A stretch of DNA of 64,000 bases. It comes from Lentzea kentuckyensis (lineage in GTDB: Bacteria; Actinomycetota; Actinomycetes; Mycobacteriales; Pseudonocardiaceae). Positions within the stretch are counted from its first letter, which is position 1. Each line of letters opens with the position of its first letter. The stretch is taken from positions 62,001 through 126,000 of the forward strand of contig NZ_MUYM01000056.1 in assembly GCF_002150765.1 (NCBI RefSeq), read 5' to 3'. The notes below the pieces were generated by a model. That model had not been told where the DNA came from. It was given only the letters and a program-made list of their open reading frames with translations, and did no database searches. The position numbers and the translations under genes are program-made. Below, piece after piece: positions 8,319 to 17,912 of the stretch.

Positions 8319-9131
8319 CTACGGCAGCCTCGCCTTGCTGGGTGTCACATGGCGTCCGTGCCGCTCGATCGCGCGTTTGAGGTGGCCGGGCGGAGCGAGT
8401 CTTCTGATCTTGCCCGGCACCAAAAGCGCAGCTCGGCGCATCATTCGCAACCATCTGTCGGCGTGCGCATACGGCCTGTGACCATGCAGTTCGAGCGCCC
8501 AATCGGGTAGCACCGAATACGCCAGGTGGCCCACCAGCACCCGGTAGACCGGGAGTCCGTGGCGAACCCAACCCTGCACAGGAGGACCGTGCAGGAAGGT
8601 GTAAATCACGTCGGAGTCGGCCGTTCGGCACAGCTCGGGACGCATCCGTTCGAAGTACTCGGCCATTTCCCGGCGCGAGCCCGGGACCTCGTCCTCGTGC
8701 AGACCGACCAGCGTCGCGGCAAAACGCTGCTCCGCGTAGTAACGATCTTTCTGTCGATCGGTCAGTCCGTACCCCGCGCGGTCGAGAACGGTTTCGAAGC
8801 AGTAGACCTCCGAGCAATGCACCCACAGCAACAGCTCGGGCTCGTCGACGCGGAACGTCCGGCCGTCGACGACACCGCGCAGGCCGCGGTGGGTGGCGCG
8901 CACCCGTGCCGCGGCGGCCGCGATCTCCTCGTCGGTGCCGTAGACGCCGAGTCCGACGAAGTCCGCTGTTCGCTTCAACCGGCCGAGCGGGTCCGCCTGG
9001 AAGTTCGAGTTCTGCACCACGCCGGCAACGGCCTTGGGGTGCAACGCCTGTAGGTAGAGGCTCGCGATCCCGGCGATCCACATCGTCGGGTCGGCGTGCA
9101 TCTGCCAGCTCACGGAGTTCGGGTCGGGCAT
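8319..9131 (-). CDS. oxygenase MpaB family protein (DUF2236)
   Basis: A 270-aa protein of the DUF2236/MpaB family, related to latex-clearing proteins and fungal MpaB. Hallmarks are the N-terminal IASLYLQALHPKAVAGV segment with its conserved His-Pro, the central WVHCSEVYCFETV segment and YYAEQRFAATLVGL. The family is predicted to use haem. The start at 9131 (MPDPN) leaves 34 bp to the divergent PPOX gene; an upstream start at 9167 would overlap that gene's start region. Substrate unknown. Confidence 0.8.
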   Translation of the reverse strand: MPDPNSVSWQMHADPTMWIAGIASLYLQALHPKAVAGVVQNSNFQADPLGRLKRTADFVGLGVYGTDEEIAAAAARVRATHRGLRGVVDGRTFRVDEPELLLWVHCSEVYCFETVLDRAGYGLTDRQKDRYYAEQRFAATLVGLHEDEVPGSRREMAEYFERMRPELCRTADSDVIYTFLHGPPVQGWVRHGLPVYRVLVGHLAYSVLPDWALELHGHRPYAHADRWLRMMRRAALLVPGKIRRLAPPGHLKRAIERHGRHVTPSKARLP

Positions 9132-9165
9132 GCGGACATCGTCTCGTCTCGCGAAGATGATGGCC

Positions 9166-9576
9166 ATGGACCTGGATCAGGCACGGGAAGTGCTCCGCAG
9201 CCAGCACCGCGCGGTGTTCTGCGCGCTGAAGGCGGACGGGACGCCGGCCATGTCGCCGGTGCTCGTCGCGCTGGACGACAACGGCGATGTGCTCGTCTCC
9301 ACACGAGCGACGGCGTACAAGACCAAGCAAGTCCAACGTGATCCGAACGTCGCACTGTGTGTGCTGCCGGACAGCTTCTTCGGGCGGTGGATCCAGATCA
9401 ACGGAACGGCGACGGTCGTGCCGTTGCCCGATGCGATGGACCTGCTGGTCAAGTACTACCGGACGATCTCCGGCGAGCACTCCGACTGGAACGACTACCG
9501 GGCCGCGATGGAACGCGAGCAGCGGGTGATCCTGCGGATCTCGCTGACCGCTGCCGGACCCGACAAGACGGGCTGA
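9166..9576 (+). CDS. PPOX-class F420-dependent oxidoreductase
   Basis: A 136-aa split beta-barrel protein (pyridoxamine-5-phosphate-oxidase-like). The N-terminus (HRAVFCALKADGTPAMSPV) and the KTKQVQRDPNVAL segment are typical of actinobacterial F420- or FMN-binding members that reduce assorted substrates. Several in-frame ATGs (9157, 9160, 9166) cluster; 9166 gives the usual MDLDQA start. Divergent from the MpaB-like gene, perhaps sharing a promoter region. Confidence 0.8.
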   Translation: MDLDQAREVLRSQHRAVFCALKADGTPAMSPVLVALDDNGDVLVSTRATAYKTKQVQRDPNVALCVLPDSFFGRWIQINGTATVVPLPDAMDLLVKYYRTISGEHSDWNDYRAAMEREQRVILRISLTAAGPDKTG

Positions 9577-9652
9577 GTAACACCGTTAGCGGGCGCAACG
9601 ATTCCACGGGGACGGCGGCTACCGGGCAGGCGGAACCTGGGGAGCGGAAGCG

Positions 9653-10135
9653 ATGACTGATGTCAGACGCCGCGGCTACTTCGGGGCCGCGGTGGCGGTG
9701 ATGGGTGCCGCCCTGCTCGCGGCGCTGTTCGCCGCACCGAACAGACCGGTGGACATCCGCCTGGTCGCTCCACCGCCTCCGCCTCCTCCACCTCCGATCA
9801 TCGCGACCGCCACCACGACCGTTTCCGCCGTCGGTCCCGTGGTGGTGCTGCCGCCGCCCCCGCCGCCACCGCCTCCTCCGGCGGCCAAGCCGTTGCCCCG
9901 GCAGAAACCGCCGGCTTCGGTGGCGCCGCCACCGAAGCCGCGTCCGCCCAGCCTGTACGACCTGTTGCGCTGCGACTCGAAGTACATCGGGGACGACGAC
10001 TTCGAGCGCTGCCTGACGTGGCCGTTCGACACCGACGAGTTCTGCGACTTCCTGAAGCAGCACCACCTGCACCCGATCGACCTGCGCGGACCGGACGGGC
10101 GCGACCTGGACGACCTCGACCTGGACTGCGGCTAG
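9653..10135 (+). CDS. proline-rich membrane-anchored protein
   Basis: A 160-aa protein. One N-terminal membrane helix (about 9-28) is followed by a low-complexity linker with two polyproline runs of 9-10 residues. A small C-terminal domain (about 105-160) has three cysteines besides the final CG (CDSKY, ERCLTW, DEFCDF), ending DLDLDCG. It is probably an exported domain on a wall-spanning linker. The acidic C-terminus recalls excalibur-like Asp-rich tails but I cannot place it. It overlaps the next gene by 4 nt tail to tail. Confidence 0.65.
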   Translation: MTDVRRRGYFGAAVAVMGAALLAALFAAPNRPVDIRLVAPPPPPPPPPIIATATTTVSAVGPVVVLPPPPPPPPPPAAKPLPRQKPPASVAPPPKPRPPSLYDLLRCDSKYIGDDDFERCLTWPFDTDEFCDFLKQHHLHPIDLRGPDGRDLDDLDLDCG

Positions 10136-13100
10136 CTCTTCAGTTCTCGCAGCCGCTTCAGGTTCGCCTCGGCACGGATGCCGAGCAGCTGAGCCTCGCC
10201 GAGGTAGTGGTCGTCGATCAACGCTTCGACCTCGTCGTCGTTCATCGCCGGGACGATCCTCGCCGCCATCCGGTTCATGTTGCGGTAGCTGCCCTGCAGG
10301 AGGAACTCACCGCCGCTCGCGGCCGAGGCGATGTACTCCTGGTTGACCGCGAGCACGACCTCCTGGATCCGCTGCAGTTTCCGGACCACCGACAACATCC
10401 GGTCCAGCTCGACGGTCTCGTACTCGTGGCGGACGGTTTCGCCGTTCGCCAAGCGCACCAACGGTTCCACGTCGACGCCGTTCAGCGTCGGGTTCGAGGC
10501 GGACGCGTTCTCCAGGTAGCTCAGCGCAAAGAGTGCGTCGCGACCGGACAGCACGTCGCCGAGGTTCCACACGTCCGCGCGGTTCGCGAGCATGTCCGGA
10601 ACGCGGAACGCGCGCCCGGTCTCGGTGTACGGGTTGCCCGCCATCGACACCGCGAAGCGCTTGCCTCGCAGGTCGAACGTGCGTGCCTCGCCGTCCCAGA
10701 CGCCGTCAACGCGTCGTTGTGCGTCGCACAGCGAGATGAACTTCTGCAGCAGCTCAGGTGATGTGTGCTGGATGTCGTCGAGGTGCAGCAGAACGTTGCT
10801 GCCGAGGGCGAACGCGAAGTTGATGCGCTCGACTTCCTGGCGTGCGGTGGCATTCGGAGCCTCCTCGGGATCGAGCGAGGTGACGCCGCTGCCCAGCGCC
10901 GGGCCGTTGACCTTGACGAACACCATGCCCAGCCGGTTCGCGACGTACTCCATCAGCGTCGTCTTGCCGTAGCCGGGCGGGGAGATCAGCATCAGCAGGC
11001 CGGTGCCGTCGTTCAGCTGTTTGGCGAGGTTGTCGCCGATCAGCGGCAGGTACACCTCGTTGAGCAACCTGTTGCGGACGAACGTGTTCAGGACCGCAGG
11101 CCGGTAGTCGTCGAGCCGGAGCCGCCGGCGTTCCTCGGCGATGAGCGTGTCTCGTTTCCGCTGGTAGGCGCGGAAGGCGGGGACCTGTGTGCGCTGGAAC
11201 GCGCGCAGCCTGGTCAGGGCCTCGTCGAGGCGCAGGTCCATCGACTGGCTTTCGATCCTGGGGTGCGTGCCGAGCAGCCCGGTGACCGTCTCGGTCAGCG
11301 AGGCGCTGGAGTCGTACCGCGGCAGGTCGGTGAGCAGGACCGCGACGACCTCGGGGAACTCACGACAGTCCTCGTCGCCGAGGAACGCCCGCAGCCACGC
11401 CTCGATCAGGTCGCGGTCGCACAGGTCCTCGGTCACCACGGCTCTGAACCTGTCGATCACGGTCCGGGCGGCCTTGCTGGTGACGAATCCCCGCGGCTCG
11501 CAGGCCAGTTCCTCGAACAGGTACTCGGCGGCCAGGTCGTCGATGCCGAACTGCCTCGTGAGCTCAGGGATGCCGTGCGTGCCACCGAAGATCCTGCGGG
11601 CGCGAGCCAGCGACTCGGCTTTGCGCGCCCACGTCAACCGTTGGTCCTCCGGCTGTTCCGACCAGAAGAGCTGGGCCTGGGCACGGGCGGCCGGCGGGTA
11701 CCTCAGCAGCCCGGCGCCGGAGTGAAGTCGTTGCAGGACAGCAAGGATCTTCTCGGCGTCGTGGTCGTGGACGCCCTTCTCGTAGCCCTCGTCGTAACGC
11801 TCAGCGGCGGCGTTCACCACGTCCGTGCGGCCTTCGGCGAGCAGACACCCCGCGAGGTGCTCGGACCGGTAGACGTCCTGGGTCTCCGAGACCAGCAGCT
11901 GGTCCCAGAACGGCCTGGTCTCGGCGAACGCCGGATCGGTGACCTCGCTGCGGTAGTCCGTGCCGGTGACCGCGTAGAACAGCCGGCCGTCACGCGGGAC
12001 CAGGGTGAGGTTCATCGGCTCGGTCGTCACCGGGAAACGGTGACGACCGAGCACGATCGACGCGCCGTCGTAAAGATCGGCCCGGTCGCGCAGTGCCCGG
12101 CCTCCCTCTTGCCGGGCATCACGCAGACTCGCGTCGAGCTCGTCCGCCCGCACGTCACCGAGACTGCGGAGCTCCTCGGCGACGTTGCGGACCTTGGCGA
12201 CCATCGGGTCGCCCGCGAAGTACGTGTTGATCTCGTCGGTCGAGGTGAGCTTCCCGAGGCGACGGCGGATCGTACCGAGCACGCGTTCGGCCGACTGCAC
12301 GAGCCGGTCGGCCTTGCGCGCGCGTTCGTCCAGCAACGTCTGCTTGCGGGCGGAGAAGGCCTCGTAGACATCCGTCCGCTTGGCACCGACCTGGGCCAGG
12401 AAGTCGTCGAACTCGCCGAACCGCGACTCCAGGTTCTCCAGTTGGAGGAGGAGTCGTCCGAGCTGGTCGTCGCAGCGCTGCGGGGAGTCCGCGACCGACA
12501 GCGCACCGGTGATGGCCTGTCCGAGCAGCGCGAACTCCGCGGCGAACTCGGCCCTGCCCTCGGCGTTCGCGAGCTGGGACCGGCGACCGTCCACAGTGGC
12601 CCGTGCCCGGTTGACCGCGGCCAGCACCTCGCCGATGCTCGCCAGGATCGCCGTGCGGGTGGTGGTGTCGGCGGCGTCGAGCGTGCTGACGACCTCGGTC
12701 AGCACCTCCAGCCCGGTCTGCTGCTGCGCCAGCCGTTCGTTGAGCGGCTTGGCCTCGGCGGCGGTCTTCAGCTCCGCGGCGGCGATCTGCTCGATTTCCT
12801 CGTGGTACTGGGCGAACGCGCCCTCACCGCTGAGGAACGCGACGGCCCGGCGTGCGGACGCGCCGAGCTCCTCGACGAGTTCGGCCTCGCGCCGGTCGAT
12901 CTCCTCCAGGTCGACGTACCTGAGGTCCTTGAGCGTGATCAACCGGCCCTGCGCGGACCGCAGGTCGGCCAGCAGCCGCACCCACTCGTCGGCGCTTCGT
13001 GGCGCCGCGGATCTGGCGAGCCTGATCAGCGAGGCGAGCTTCTCCGCAGCCGCGTGGAGCTGCTGGGCCGCGTGCTCGGTGAGCGTGCGGACCGCCTCGA

Positions 13101-14544
13101 ACTCGTCCAGCACCTGTTCGGCGGTGGCGCGAACGGCCAGGACGTCCTGCTTCAACCCCAGTTCGTCGAGCCAGTGCACCCCGTCGATCACCCTGGTGCA
13201 CAACGCGATCAGGCCCTCGAACACCGGCGCGCTGGGCGTCATCTCGGCGCTCATCCTGGTGATCGACAGGCAGTCCGAGATGCCGCGGACCAGTTCGGCG
13301 TTGCCGATCCTGGCGAGCGGACCAGCCTGCTCCGGCAGCACCTCGTCCTGCACGAACGGCGTGCGCCAGACCTGCATCGGGTGCACGCGCACGGGTTCGG
13401 AACTGGTCTCGCGGAAGACCACCAGCGTGCCGTCGGCGAACAGCGAGTAGCCGTGGCAGGTGATCGGCGTCGCGACTTCCTTGCGGATCACGTTGTAGGG
13501 CAACAGCAAGCTGCGGCCATCGCGACGCGCGTGGTAGACGAACAGCACGTCCTCGCCGTTCGCCGAGCGGACGACCCGTTCGAACTCCAGGTCGCCGGTC
13601 TCGACGTCGAACGTCTTGTCCGCACCGGTGACCAGGTAGTAGCCGCCGGGGAAGATGATCCCCTGGTCCTCCGGCAGCCGCTGGCAGGCCTGGCCGATGC
13701 CGTCGAGCCTGGCCACGGTCTTGGTGCGGGTGTTGAAGACCAGGTGACGCCACGCGGTCTCGTTGTACGGGCGGATCCTGAGCAGGATGAGCGGGCCGAC
13801 GCGGGCGTAGTGCACGTCGGCGTCCGCGAGGCTCTGCAACGGCTCGTCGACGGGCTCCTCGTAGATGCCCTGGCCGACCTCGGTGTTGTTCTCGATCTTG
13901 ACGGTCAGCGTGCCGCCGACCGTCTCGACGAAGACCTCGTTCTCGATCGCGATGTGCGGGTGCCGCCCGAGCACGTGCTGCTCGCGGGTCGTCTCGACCC
14001 ACGTGACGTCGTGCGAGGGCGGGAACACGTGGTCGCGGTCGCCGCGGTTGTCGAGGTAGGTGACCGTGCCGTCGACCCCGACGTCCCAGCGCAGCACGCG
14101 GATGTCCTCGATCCGCGCGCCGGTCTGGAACACCGCGAGCAACCGTGACTCGACGATCCGCAGCTGGAGCAGACGCGTTTCGCGGTAGTAGCGGTACAGC
14201 TCGGCGAAGTCGTTGCGAAACCTCGGGTCCTGCAGGAACGAGGCCTCGACCGCGCTGAAGTCCCTGCCGTGCACCGCGAAGACGTCGCTGACCGCCGTCT
14301 CGGGTTTGAGGCCCATGAACACGTTGTAACCGAACAACATCTCGTCGCCGAGCGCGACGATGTCCCGCGGCACGCAGTTGTTCTCGGTGCGGATCCGTTC
14401 GGTGGCGAGGAGTTCGAGCGCGGTGCTGCCGAACGTCTCGACGCGCTGGGCGTTCAGCGCTTCCGTGCTCCGGGCGAGCCCGGCGGCCTGTTCGGCCAGC
14501 CGGGCCCGCAGCACCTCGTAGGTGCCCGCGTCGAGACCGCTCAT
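10132..14544 (-). CDS. giant AAA+ 'DNA repair ATPase'
   Basis: A 1470-aa cytoplasmic protein. The N-terminal half contains a beta-rich region and long helical coiled-coil stretches (about 560-860). The C-terminal AAA+ domain has Walker A PPGYGKTT near residue 1190 and Walker B LLHLDDI near 1250, with sensor-like MAGNPYTETGRAF. Databases call such proteins 'DNA repair ATPase' (DUF3686-type), but the function is not established. It overlaps the upstream flotillin gene by ATGA, so it is the third gene of a YqiJ-YqiK-ATPase operon and probably works at a membrane microdomain. Confidence 0.85.
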   Translation of the reverse strand: MSGLDAGTYEVLRARLAEQAAGLARSTEALNAQRVETFGSTALELLATERIRTENNCVPRDIVALGDEMLFGYNVFMGLKPETAVSDVFAVHGRDFSAVEASFLQDPRFRNDFAELYRYYRETRLLQLRIVESRLLAVFQTGARIEDIRVLRWDVGVDGTVTYLDNRGDRDHVFPPSHDVTWVETTREQHVLGRHPHIAIENEVFVETVGGTLTVKIENNTEVGQGIYEEPVDEPLQSLADADVHYARVGPLILLRIRPYNETAWRHLVFNTRTKTVARLDGIGQACQRLPEDQGIIFPGGYYLVTGADKTFDVETGDLEFERVVRSANGEDVLFVYHARRDGRSLLLPYNVIRKEVATPITCHGYSLFADGTLVVFRETSSEPVRVHPMQVWRTPFVQDEVLPEQAGPLARIGNAELVRGISDCLSITRMSAEMTPSAPVFEGLIALCTRVIDGVHWLDELGLKQDVLAVRATAEQVLDEFEAVRTLTEHAAQQLHAAAEKLASLIRLARSAAPRSADEWVRLLADLRSAQGRLITLKDLRYVDLEEIDRREAELVEELGASARRAVAFLSGEGAFAQYHEEIEQIAAAELKTAAEAKPLNERLAQQQTGLEVLTEVVSTLDAADTTTRTAILASIGEVLAAVNRARATVDGRRSQLANAEGRAEFAAEFALLGQAITGALSVADSPQRCDDQLGRLLLQLENLESRFGEFDDFLAQVGAKRTDVYEAFSARKQTLLDERARKADRLVQSAERVLGTIRRRLGKLTSTDEINTYFAGDPMVAKVRNVAEELRSLGDVRADELDASLRDARQEGGRALRDRADLYDGASIVLGRHRFPVTTEPMNLTLVPRDGRLFYAVTGTDYRSEVTDPAFAETRPFWDQLLVSETQDVYRSEHLAGCLLAEGRTDVVNAAAERYDEGYEKGVHDHDAEKILAVLQRLHSGAGLLRYPPAARAQAQLFWSEQPEDQRLTWARKAESLARARRIFGGTHGIPELTRQFGIDDLAAEYLFEELACEPRGFVTSKAARTVIDRFRAVVTEDLCDRDLIEAWLRAFLGDEDCREFPEVVAVLLTDLPRYDSSASLTETVTGLLGTHPRIESQSMDLRLDEALTRLRAFQRTQVPAFRAYQRKRDTLIAEERRRLRLDDYRPAVLNTFVRNRLLNEVYLPLIGDNLAKQLNDGTGLLMLISPPGYGKTTLMEYVANRLGMVFVKVNGPALGSGVTSLDPEEAPNATARQEVERINFAFALGSNVLLHLDDIQHTSPELLQKFISLCDAQRRVDGVWDGEARTFDLRGKRFAVSMAGNPYTETGRAFRVPDMLANRADVWNLGDVLSGRDALFALSYLENASASNPTLNGVDVEPLVRLANGETVRHEYETVELDRMLSVVRKLQRIQEVVLAVNQEYIASAASGGEFLLQGSYRNMNRMAARIVPAMNDDEVEALIDDHYLGEAQLLGIRAEANLKRLRELKS

Positions 14545-16466
14545 GCGTTCTGGCCGTTGTTCTTGGCCATCTGGGTCAGCGCGATCGCCGCGGCGATGTT
14601 CTGCGCGTCACCGGTCGTGAACGAGCTGAGGATCTTGGTCAGGTCCTCCGGGAAGTTCGAGGTCCCGTCCATCCACTTGGCGCCCAGCGCCTGCACCACG
14701 TCGGAGTTGCCGACGAAGCTGTCGACCTGCTTGCCCGCGGTGATGGCGCTGGCGATCTTGTCGAAGAACATCGTGTCGCCACCGACGATGTCGATGTCGG
14801 CCTTCTCCAGACCGGCCGCGAGGACCATGGCCTGGGCCTCGGCGATCTGGCGCTGCACGTCGATGCCCTTGAGCCGGATCTCCTTCTCGGCCTCGAGGCG
14901 CAGGCGGTACTCCTCGTGCTCGCGGGTGGCGGTGTCGAGCGCGGCCATGGCTTCGGCCTTGTGCGACAAGCCTTCCGCTTCGCCCTTGAGGCGTTCCTTG
15001 ATGCCCACGGCGTCCGCCAGAGCCTTCTCGCGGTCCACGACGGCCTCGGCGCGACCGACCTTCTCGATGGCCTCGGCGTCGCGTTCCTTGACCATGACGT
15101 TCGCCAGGCCGGCCGCGGCGGACTCGGCCTGGATGCCCTCGGCGAGCCGGATCTTGGCGCGGGCGTCGAGGTCCGCGGCCTGCTGACGGGACTCGGCGAG
15201 CACGACGACCTCGCGAGCCTTGTGCTGCGCGGCCTGTTCCGCGGCCTCGGCGGCCTTGATGTCCTTGACCAGCGACTGCTGCGCCTCGGCCTCGGCCATG
15301 ATCACGATCTGCTGGCGGTCGCGTTCGGCCGACTCGACCGCACGCAGGCGCTTGATGTTCTCCTCCTGCTCGGCCACGGTCTTCTCGACCGCGACCCGCT
15401 CGCGCACCAGGTCGGCGATCGCGCGGCGCTCGTGTTCGAGCTCCTTGTCCTTCTCGATCATGCGCAGCGACGTCTCGCGCTCGCGGGCGATGACCTCCAG
15501 CAAACGGTCCTTCTCGATGCGCTCGGTCTCGACGGCGATCACGCGCTCGCGGTTCTTCTCGGCGACGGCGATCTCGCGGGCCTTGTTCTCGGTCTGGATG
15601 CCGAGCTGTTCCTCGGTGCGGATGAACGCGGTGTTGGCCTTGAGCCGTTCCTCGGCCTGGACCTTCTGCGTCTCGGCCTCCTGCTGCGCGCGGGCGGTCT
15701 CGATCTCGCGCCTCTGCCGGATCTCCGCGTCCGCCTGACGGCGTTCGAGTTCCAGGATCGCCTCACGCGCGCTGACGTTCTGGCGCGTGATCTCCTTCTC
15801 CTCGTTGCGGGTGAACTCGTTGGTCTTGACGTGCTCGATCGCGGTCAGCTCGGTGATCTTGCGGATGCCCTGCGCGTCCAGGATGTTCGCCGGGTCGAGC
15901 TGCTTGAGCGGCGTCTGCTCCAGGTAGTCGATGGCCGCGTCCTCGAGGCTGTAGCCGTTGAGGTCGGTGCCGATGACCTGGACGATCCGGTCGCGGAACT
16001 CGTCGCGGTGGGTGTAGAGGTCGACGAAGTCCAGCTGCTTGCCGACGGTCTTGAGCGCCTCGGAGAACTTGGCGTTGAACAGCTCCTGCAGCGTGGCCTC
16101 GTGGCTCGCCCGCTCGGTGCCGATCGCCTGCGCGACCTTGATGACGTCCTCGACGGTCTTGTTGACCCGCACGAAGAACGTGATGCGGATGTCCGCGCGG
16201 ATGTTGTCCTTGCAGATCAGGCCCTCGTTGCCGGCCCGGCGGATCTCGATGGTCTTCACCGAGATGTCCATCGTCTCGCATCTGTGCAGGACGGGTAGGA
16301 CGACCGTGCCCGTGAAGGTCACGTCGACCTTTCTCATCTTCGAGACGATGAGCGCCTTGCCCTGCTCGCACTTCTTGAACAACCTGCTCAGCGTGATCGT
16401 TGCCAAGATCAGCACGACGACGATCACGGCGATCAGCACGAGCAACCCCGTGGAAATCGCACCCAT
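14541..16466 (-). CDS. flotillin-like SPFH protein (YqiK type)
   Basis: A 641-aa membrane scaffold protein. One N-terminal transmembrane helix (about 6-28) leads into an SPFH/band-7 domain (about 30-220), a very long Ala/Glu-rich coiled coil (about 225-530) and a C-terminal flotillin segment. Flotillins organise membrane microdomains. ATG 16466 was chosen because it begins the membrane helix and lies 2 bp from the stop of the YqiJ-like gene. Coupled to the downstream ATPase by ATGA. Confidence 0.9.
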   Translation of the reverse strand: MGAISTGLLVLIAVIVVVLILATITLSRLFKKCEQGKALIVSKMRKVDVTFTGTVVLPVLHRCETMDISVKTIEIRRAGNEGLICKDNIRADIRITFFVRVNKTVEDVIKVAQAIGTERASHEATLQELFNAKFSEALKTVGKQLDFVDLYTHRDEFRDRIVQVIGTDLNGYSLEDAAIDYLEQTPLKQLDPANILDAQGIRKITELTAIEHVKTNEFTRNEEKEITRQNVSAREAILELERRQADAEIRQRREIETARAQQEAETQKVQAEERLKANTAFIRTEEQLGIQTENKAREIAVAEKNRERVIAVETERIEKDRLLEVIARERETSLRMIEKDKELEHERRAIADLVRERVAVEKTVAEQEENIKRLRAVESAERDRQQIVIMAEAEAQQSLVKDIKAAEAAEQAAQHKAREVVVLAESRQQAADLDARAKIRLAEGIQAESAAAGLANVMVKERDAEAIEKVGRAEAVVDREKALADAVGIKERLKGEAEGLSHKAEAMAALDTATREHEEYRLRLEAEKEIRLKGIDVQRQIAEAQAMVLAAGLEKADIDIVGGDTMFFDKIASAITAGKQVDSFVGNSDVVQALGAKWMDGTSNFPEDLTKILSSFTTGDAQNIAAAIALTQMAKNNGQNA

Positions 16467-16468
16467 TG

Positions 16469-16996
16469 TCAGCCCCCTGTGGTGATGTCCACGACCCAGA
16501 AGAACTCGCCCTCGGAGTCGTAGTCGAAGATCAGCGCGGTTTGTCCCGCCTTCAGTTCGGTGCTCTGTGCCGCTCGCACCTGCACGACCGCGGTGCCGCC
16601 GTCGTCGGCGGTGACCTCGGCCTGCCCGTAGTTCTCGGTGACCCGCGCTGTCTTCACGATCGCCGTGCGGCCCACGAAATCGTTGCGGGACGCGGGTTTC
16701 TCCGGCTTGGTCCAGTTCCTGACCGGGATCAGGAAGATCTTGGTGAGCAGCGCGCCCGCGAGCAGCGCGCCGAGGAGGACGACGTACCGGAGTTTGCCCT
16801 CCGGCGTGATGACCGTGCCGACCAGCGCCGCGAACCACGTGATCAACACGAAGAGCGAGATCGAGATCGGCAGTACCGGGGCGTCGAAGTCGATGCCGAC
16901 CAACGCCACGGTGAGCCAGTACGCCAGCACCACGAGCACCAGAAAGCTGAACAGCACGGTCGGGAACGCCAGCGCGGCAGCAACGAACTCGGTCAT
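16469..16996 (-). CDS. NfeD/YqiJ-like membrane protein with OB fold
   Basis: A 175-aa protein with three membrane helices in residues 1-90 and a C-terminal beta-rich OB-fold domain (about 105-170, FVGRTAIVKTARVTENYGQAEV). E. coli YqiJ, paired with the flotillin YqiK, has this architecture. NfeD-family proteins partner with flotillins in membranes. It is the first gene of the three-gene operon. Confidence 0.8.
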   Translation of the reverse strand: MTEFVAAALAFPTVLFSFLVLVVLAYWLTVALVGIDFDAPVLPISISLFVLITWFAALVGTVITPEGKLRYVVLLGALLAGALLTKIFLIPVRNWTKPEKPASRNDFVGRTAIVKTARVTENYGQAEVTADDGGTAVVQVRAAQSTELKAGQTALIFDYDSEGEFFWVVDITTGG

Positions 16997-17103
16997 CCTC
17001 GCCCCCCTTCTTGCCCCCTCAGATGTTCTGGAGGCCCGATCCGTTGCACTGATACCGAAGTTTTCGCGGGAATGACCCAGGTCACTCGGTGGTTGACCTG
17101 ATC

Positions 17104-17901
17104 ATGGACATCGGGGTGCAGGGGTTGAACATCGGCGACACCGCCGGACCGGACGAAACGCGACGACTCGCCCAGTTGGCGGAGTCGCTCGGCTATCACT
17201 CGTGGTGGGCGTCCGATCACGTGGTGCTGCCGTCACCCAGGGTCGACCCGTCACCGTCCGAACCGGACACCGTGATCGTTGATCCGCTCACGCACCTCGG
17301 GTTCGTGGCGGCTTCGACGTCCCGGCTGGAACTCGCGACCGGCATCGTGATCCTGCCCCAGCGCAACCCGTTGGTGCTCGCGAAACAGGTGGCGTCGCTG
17401 GACCTGCTCAGCGGCGGGCGGTTCACGCTGGGCGTCGGCGCCGGTTACCTGGAGCCGGAGATGACGGCGGTGGGCGCGACGTTCGAGGACCGGGGCGCGC
17501 GGACCGACGAGTACCTGGACGCGATGGACCAGCTGTGGCATTCGCCGTCGCCGTCGTTCGAGGGCGAGTTCGTGTCGTTCTCCGGCGTCGACGCCCATCC
17601 GCGGCCGACGAACGTGCGGGTTGTGGTCGGCGGACACAGCGCCGCCGCCTTCCGGCGAGCCGTGGGGCGCGCACAAGGGTGGTTCGGCATCGGCACGCCC
17701 GACGACATCCGCGGCCATCTCGCGCGTTTTCCCGAGCGCCCTGAGGGGTTCCGGATCAGCGTGTCCGCGCAGGTTCCGCTGTCCGCCGCGGTGATCAGCG
17801 AGTACGAGGACCTCGGCGTGGACGAGCTGGTGATCTACCCGCCGATGTTCGACGGCACCGTGGACGAGGTGCTGCACCGGAACGCGGAGTTCATTGGCTA
17901 A
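17104..17901 (+). CDS. LLM-class F420-dependent oxidoreductase
   Basis: A 265-aa luciferase-like TIM-barrel enzyme. It has GYHSWWASDHVVLPS near residues 35-50, the IVILPQRNPLVLAKQVASLDLLSGGRFTLGVG segment (quoted motif core: QVASLDLLSGGR) and the C-terminal DDIRGHL region. These use F420 to oxidise or reduce varied substrates. ATG 17104 begins directly at the first beta strand; GTG 17089 is an alternative. Eleven bp separate it from the CobW-type gene, suggesting co-transcription. Confidence 0.85.
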   Translation: MDIGVQGLNIGDTAGPDETRRLAQLAESLGYHSWWASDHVVLPSPRVDPSPSEPDTVIVDPLTHLGFVAASTSRLELATGIVILPQRNPLVLAKQVASLDLLSGGRFTLGVGAGYLEPEMTAVGATFEDRGARTDEYLDAMDQLWHSPSPSFEGEFVSFSGVDAHPRPTNVRVVVGGHSAAAFRRAVGRAQGWFGIGTPDDIRGHLARFPERPEGFRISVSAQVPLSAAVISEYEDLGVDELVIYPPMFDGTVDEVLHRNAEFIG

Positions 17902-17912
17902 CCTCGGTCGTC

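Noticed and set aside
10765-14148. 1127-aa open frame on the plus strand opposite the giant ATPase
   Set aside because: Complementary-frame artefact of a long high-GC gene: composition is dominated by Arg, Leu, Val, Glu and Gln without motifs, and the minus-strand ATPase has Walker motifs and operon coupling.
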